DNA of 6,560 bases from Planctomycetota bacterium (lineage in GTDB: Bacteria; Planctomycetota; Brocadiia; JAJRTI01), in NCBI GenBank assembly GCA_024278415.1, contig JAJRTI010000025.1, forward strand, positions 1-6,560, read 5' to 3'. Shown here piece by piece: positions 6,226-6,560 of the stretch (position 1 is the first letter of the stretch; the number at the start of each line of letters is the position of its first letter). The notes under the pieces were generated by a model. It made no database searches and was not told where the DNA came from. It was given only the letters and a program-made list of their open reading frames with translations. The position numbers and the translations under genes were made by a program.

Positions 6226-6560
6226 TCACTGCGAGTCCGGGCCCGGCGTCTCCGCCTTGAACCCGCGCTTGACTTCCCGCACATCCTTGGTCACCTCGTT
6301 GAGCCGGAATTCGATCGAGCTGAGGATCCAGAACTGGAAGTGTTCGACCTTGCTCTGTTTGTGGATCATCCAGATGATCTTAATCGACACGAGCAGCACG
6401 CCCAACTCGATGGACACGAGCGGCGGGAGGGGGCTGCTGAAGTCCAGCGCGTGCCGGAGCACATCGTGGCACAAGAGCAGGACCAGGATGGCCACGAACA
6501 CGATGTTGAGGAGCTTGTCGCGTTTGGATTGGTCCACTCCTCCGACGCGGCCCAAGATGG
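6226..6560 (-). CDS. Hypothetical small membrane protein, two helices (5' end possibly off window)
   Basis: I do not recognise this protein. The frame is open from the right edge to a TGA at 6226-6228 and gives about 110 residues. It has a basic start (QSKRDK), a hydrophobic helix at about 14-36 (LLNIVFVAILVLLLCHDVL), a second at about 43-64 (PLVSIELGVLLVSIKIIWMI), then a charged tail of about 45 residues (FQFWILSSIEFRLNEVTKDVREVKRGFK) that looks helical. The compact hairpin layout resembles small inner-membrane proteins of unknown role. No ATG is present in the window for this frame: TTG at 6555 and a GTG after GGAGGA (no room for a spacer) are the only nearby candidates, so the true start is probably beyond the edge. 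It converges on the ABC gene and is not part of that operon. The frame is the longest in the region and encodes clear membrane helices, which argues it is real. Confidence 0.6.
   Translation of the reverse strand, partial: ILGRVGGVDQSKRDKLLNIVFVAILVLLLCHDVLRHALDFSSPLPPLVSIELGVLLVSIKIIWMIHKQSKVEHFQFWILSSIEFRLNEVTKDVREVKRGFKAETPGPDSQ

Noticed and set aside
1..6560. tRNA, rRNA, CRISPR, transposon ends or attachment sites
   Set aside because: No cloverleaf, repeat array, transposase frame or terminal inverted repeats were seen by eye.

Overview
The window is GC-rich bacterial DNA (strong G/C bias at third codon positions) with seven protein genes in three blocks. It has no RNA genes, insertion sequences, integrase, CRISPR array or phage genes. 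The gene set (ECF sigma/anti-sigma/HtrA-like trio, LmbE-type deacetylase, eukaryote-like TMTC/TPR membrane protein, OppF-type ATPase) and composition resemble an environmental bacterium of the Planctomycetota or related deep-branching lineages. That placement is a guess from style, not from a marker gene.

Block 1 (minus strand, about 2122 down to 1) reads: ECF sigma factor, membrane anti-sigma factor with a zinc-binding N-terminus, then a secreted HtrA/DegP-like protein cut by the left edge. The gaps are 2 and 6 bases, so this is one operon, with a candidate TATAAT promoter box just upstream. The HtrA-like protein keeps the serine and its glycine-rich surround but lacks the histidine and aspartate of the catalytic triad. 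It therefore looks like a pseudoprotease in a place where stress operons such as algT-mucABCD carry an active protease.

A divergent non-coding region (2127-2494) separates block 1 from block 2. It holds a good sigma70-like promoter pointing right (TTGACG, 18 bases, TACAAT), an 8-base direct repeat overlapping its -10 box, and a 9-bp inverted repeat.

Block 2 (plus strand, 2495-6168) encodes a PIG-L/LmbE zinc deacetylase, a 647-residue TMTC-like polytopic membrane protein with a TPR tail, and an OppF/DppF-type ABC ATPase without any permease or binding protein nearby. The last two are 1 base apart, so they are probably co-translated. A shared role in cell-surface sugar or glycoprotein chemistry is possible for the first two but is inference. 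An 11-bp perfect hairpin lies between the end of this operon and a convergent gene (block 3) for a small two-helix membrane protein that runs to the right edge.
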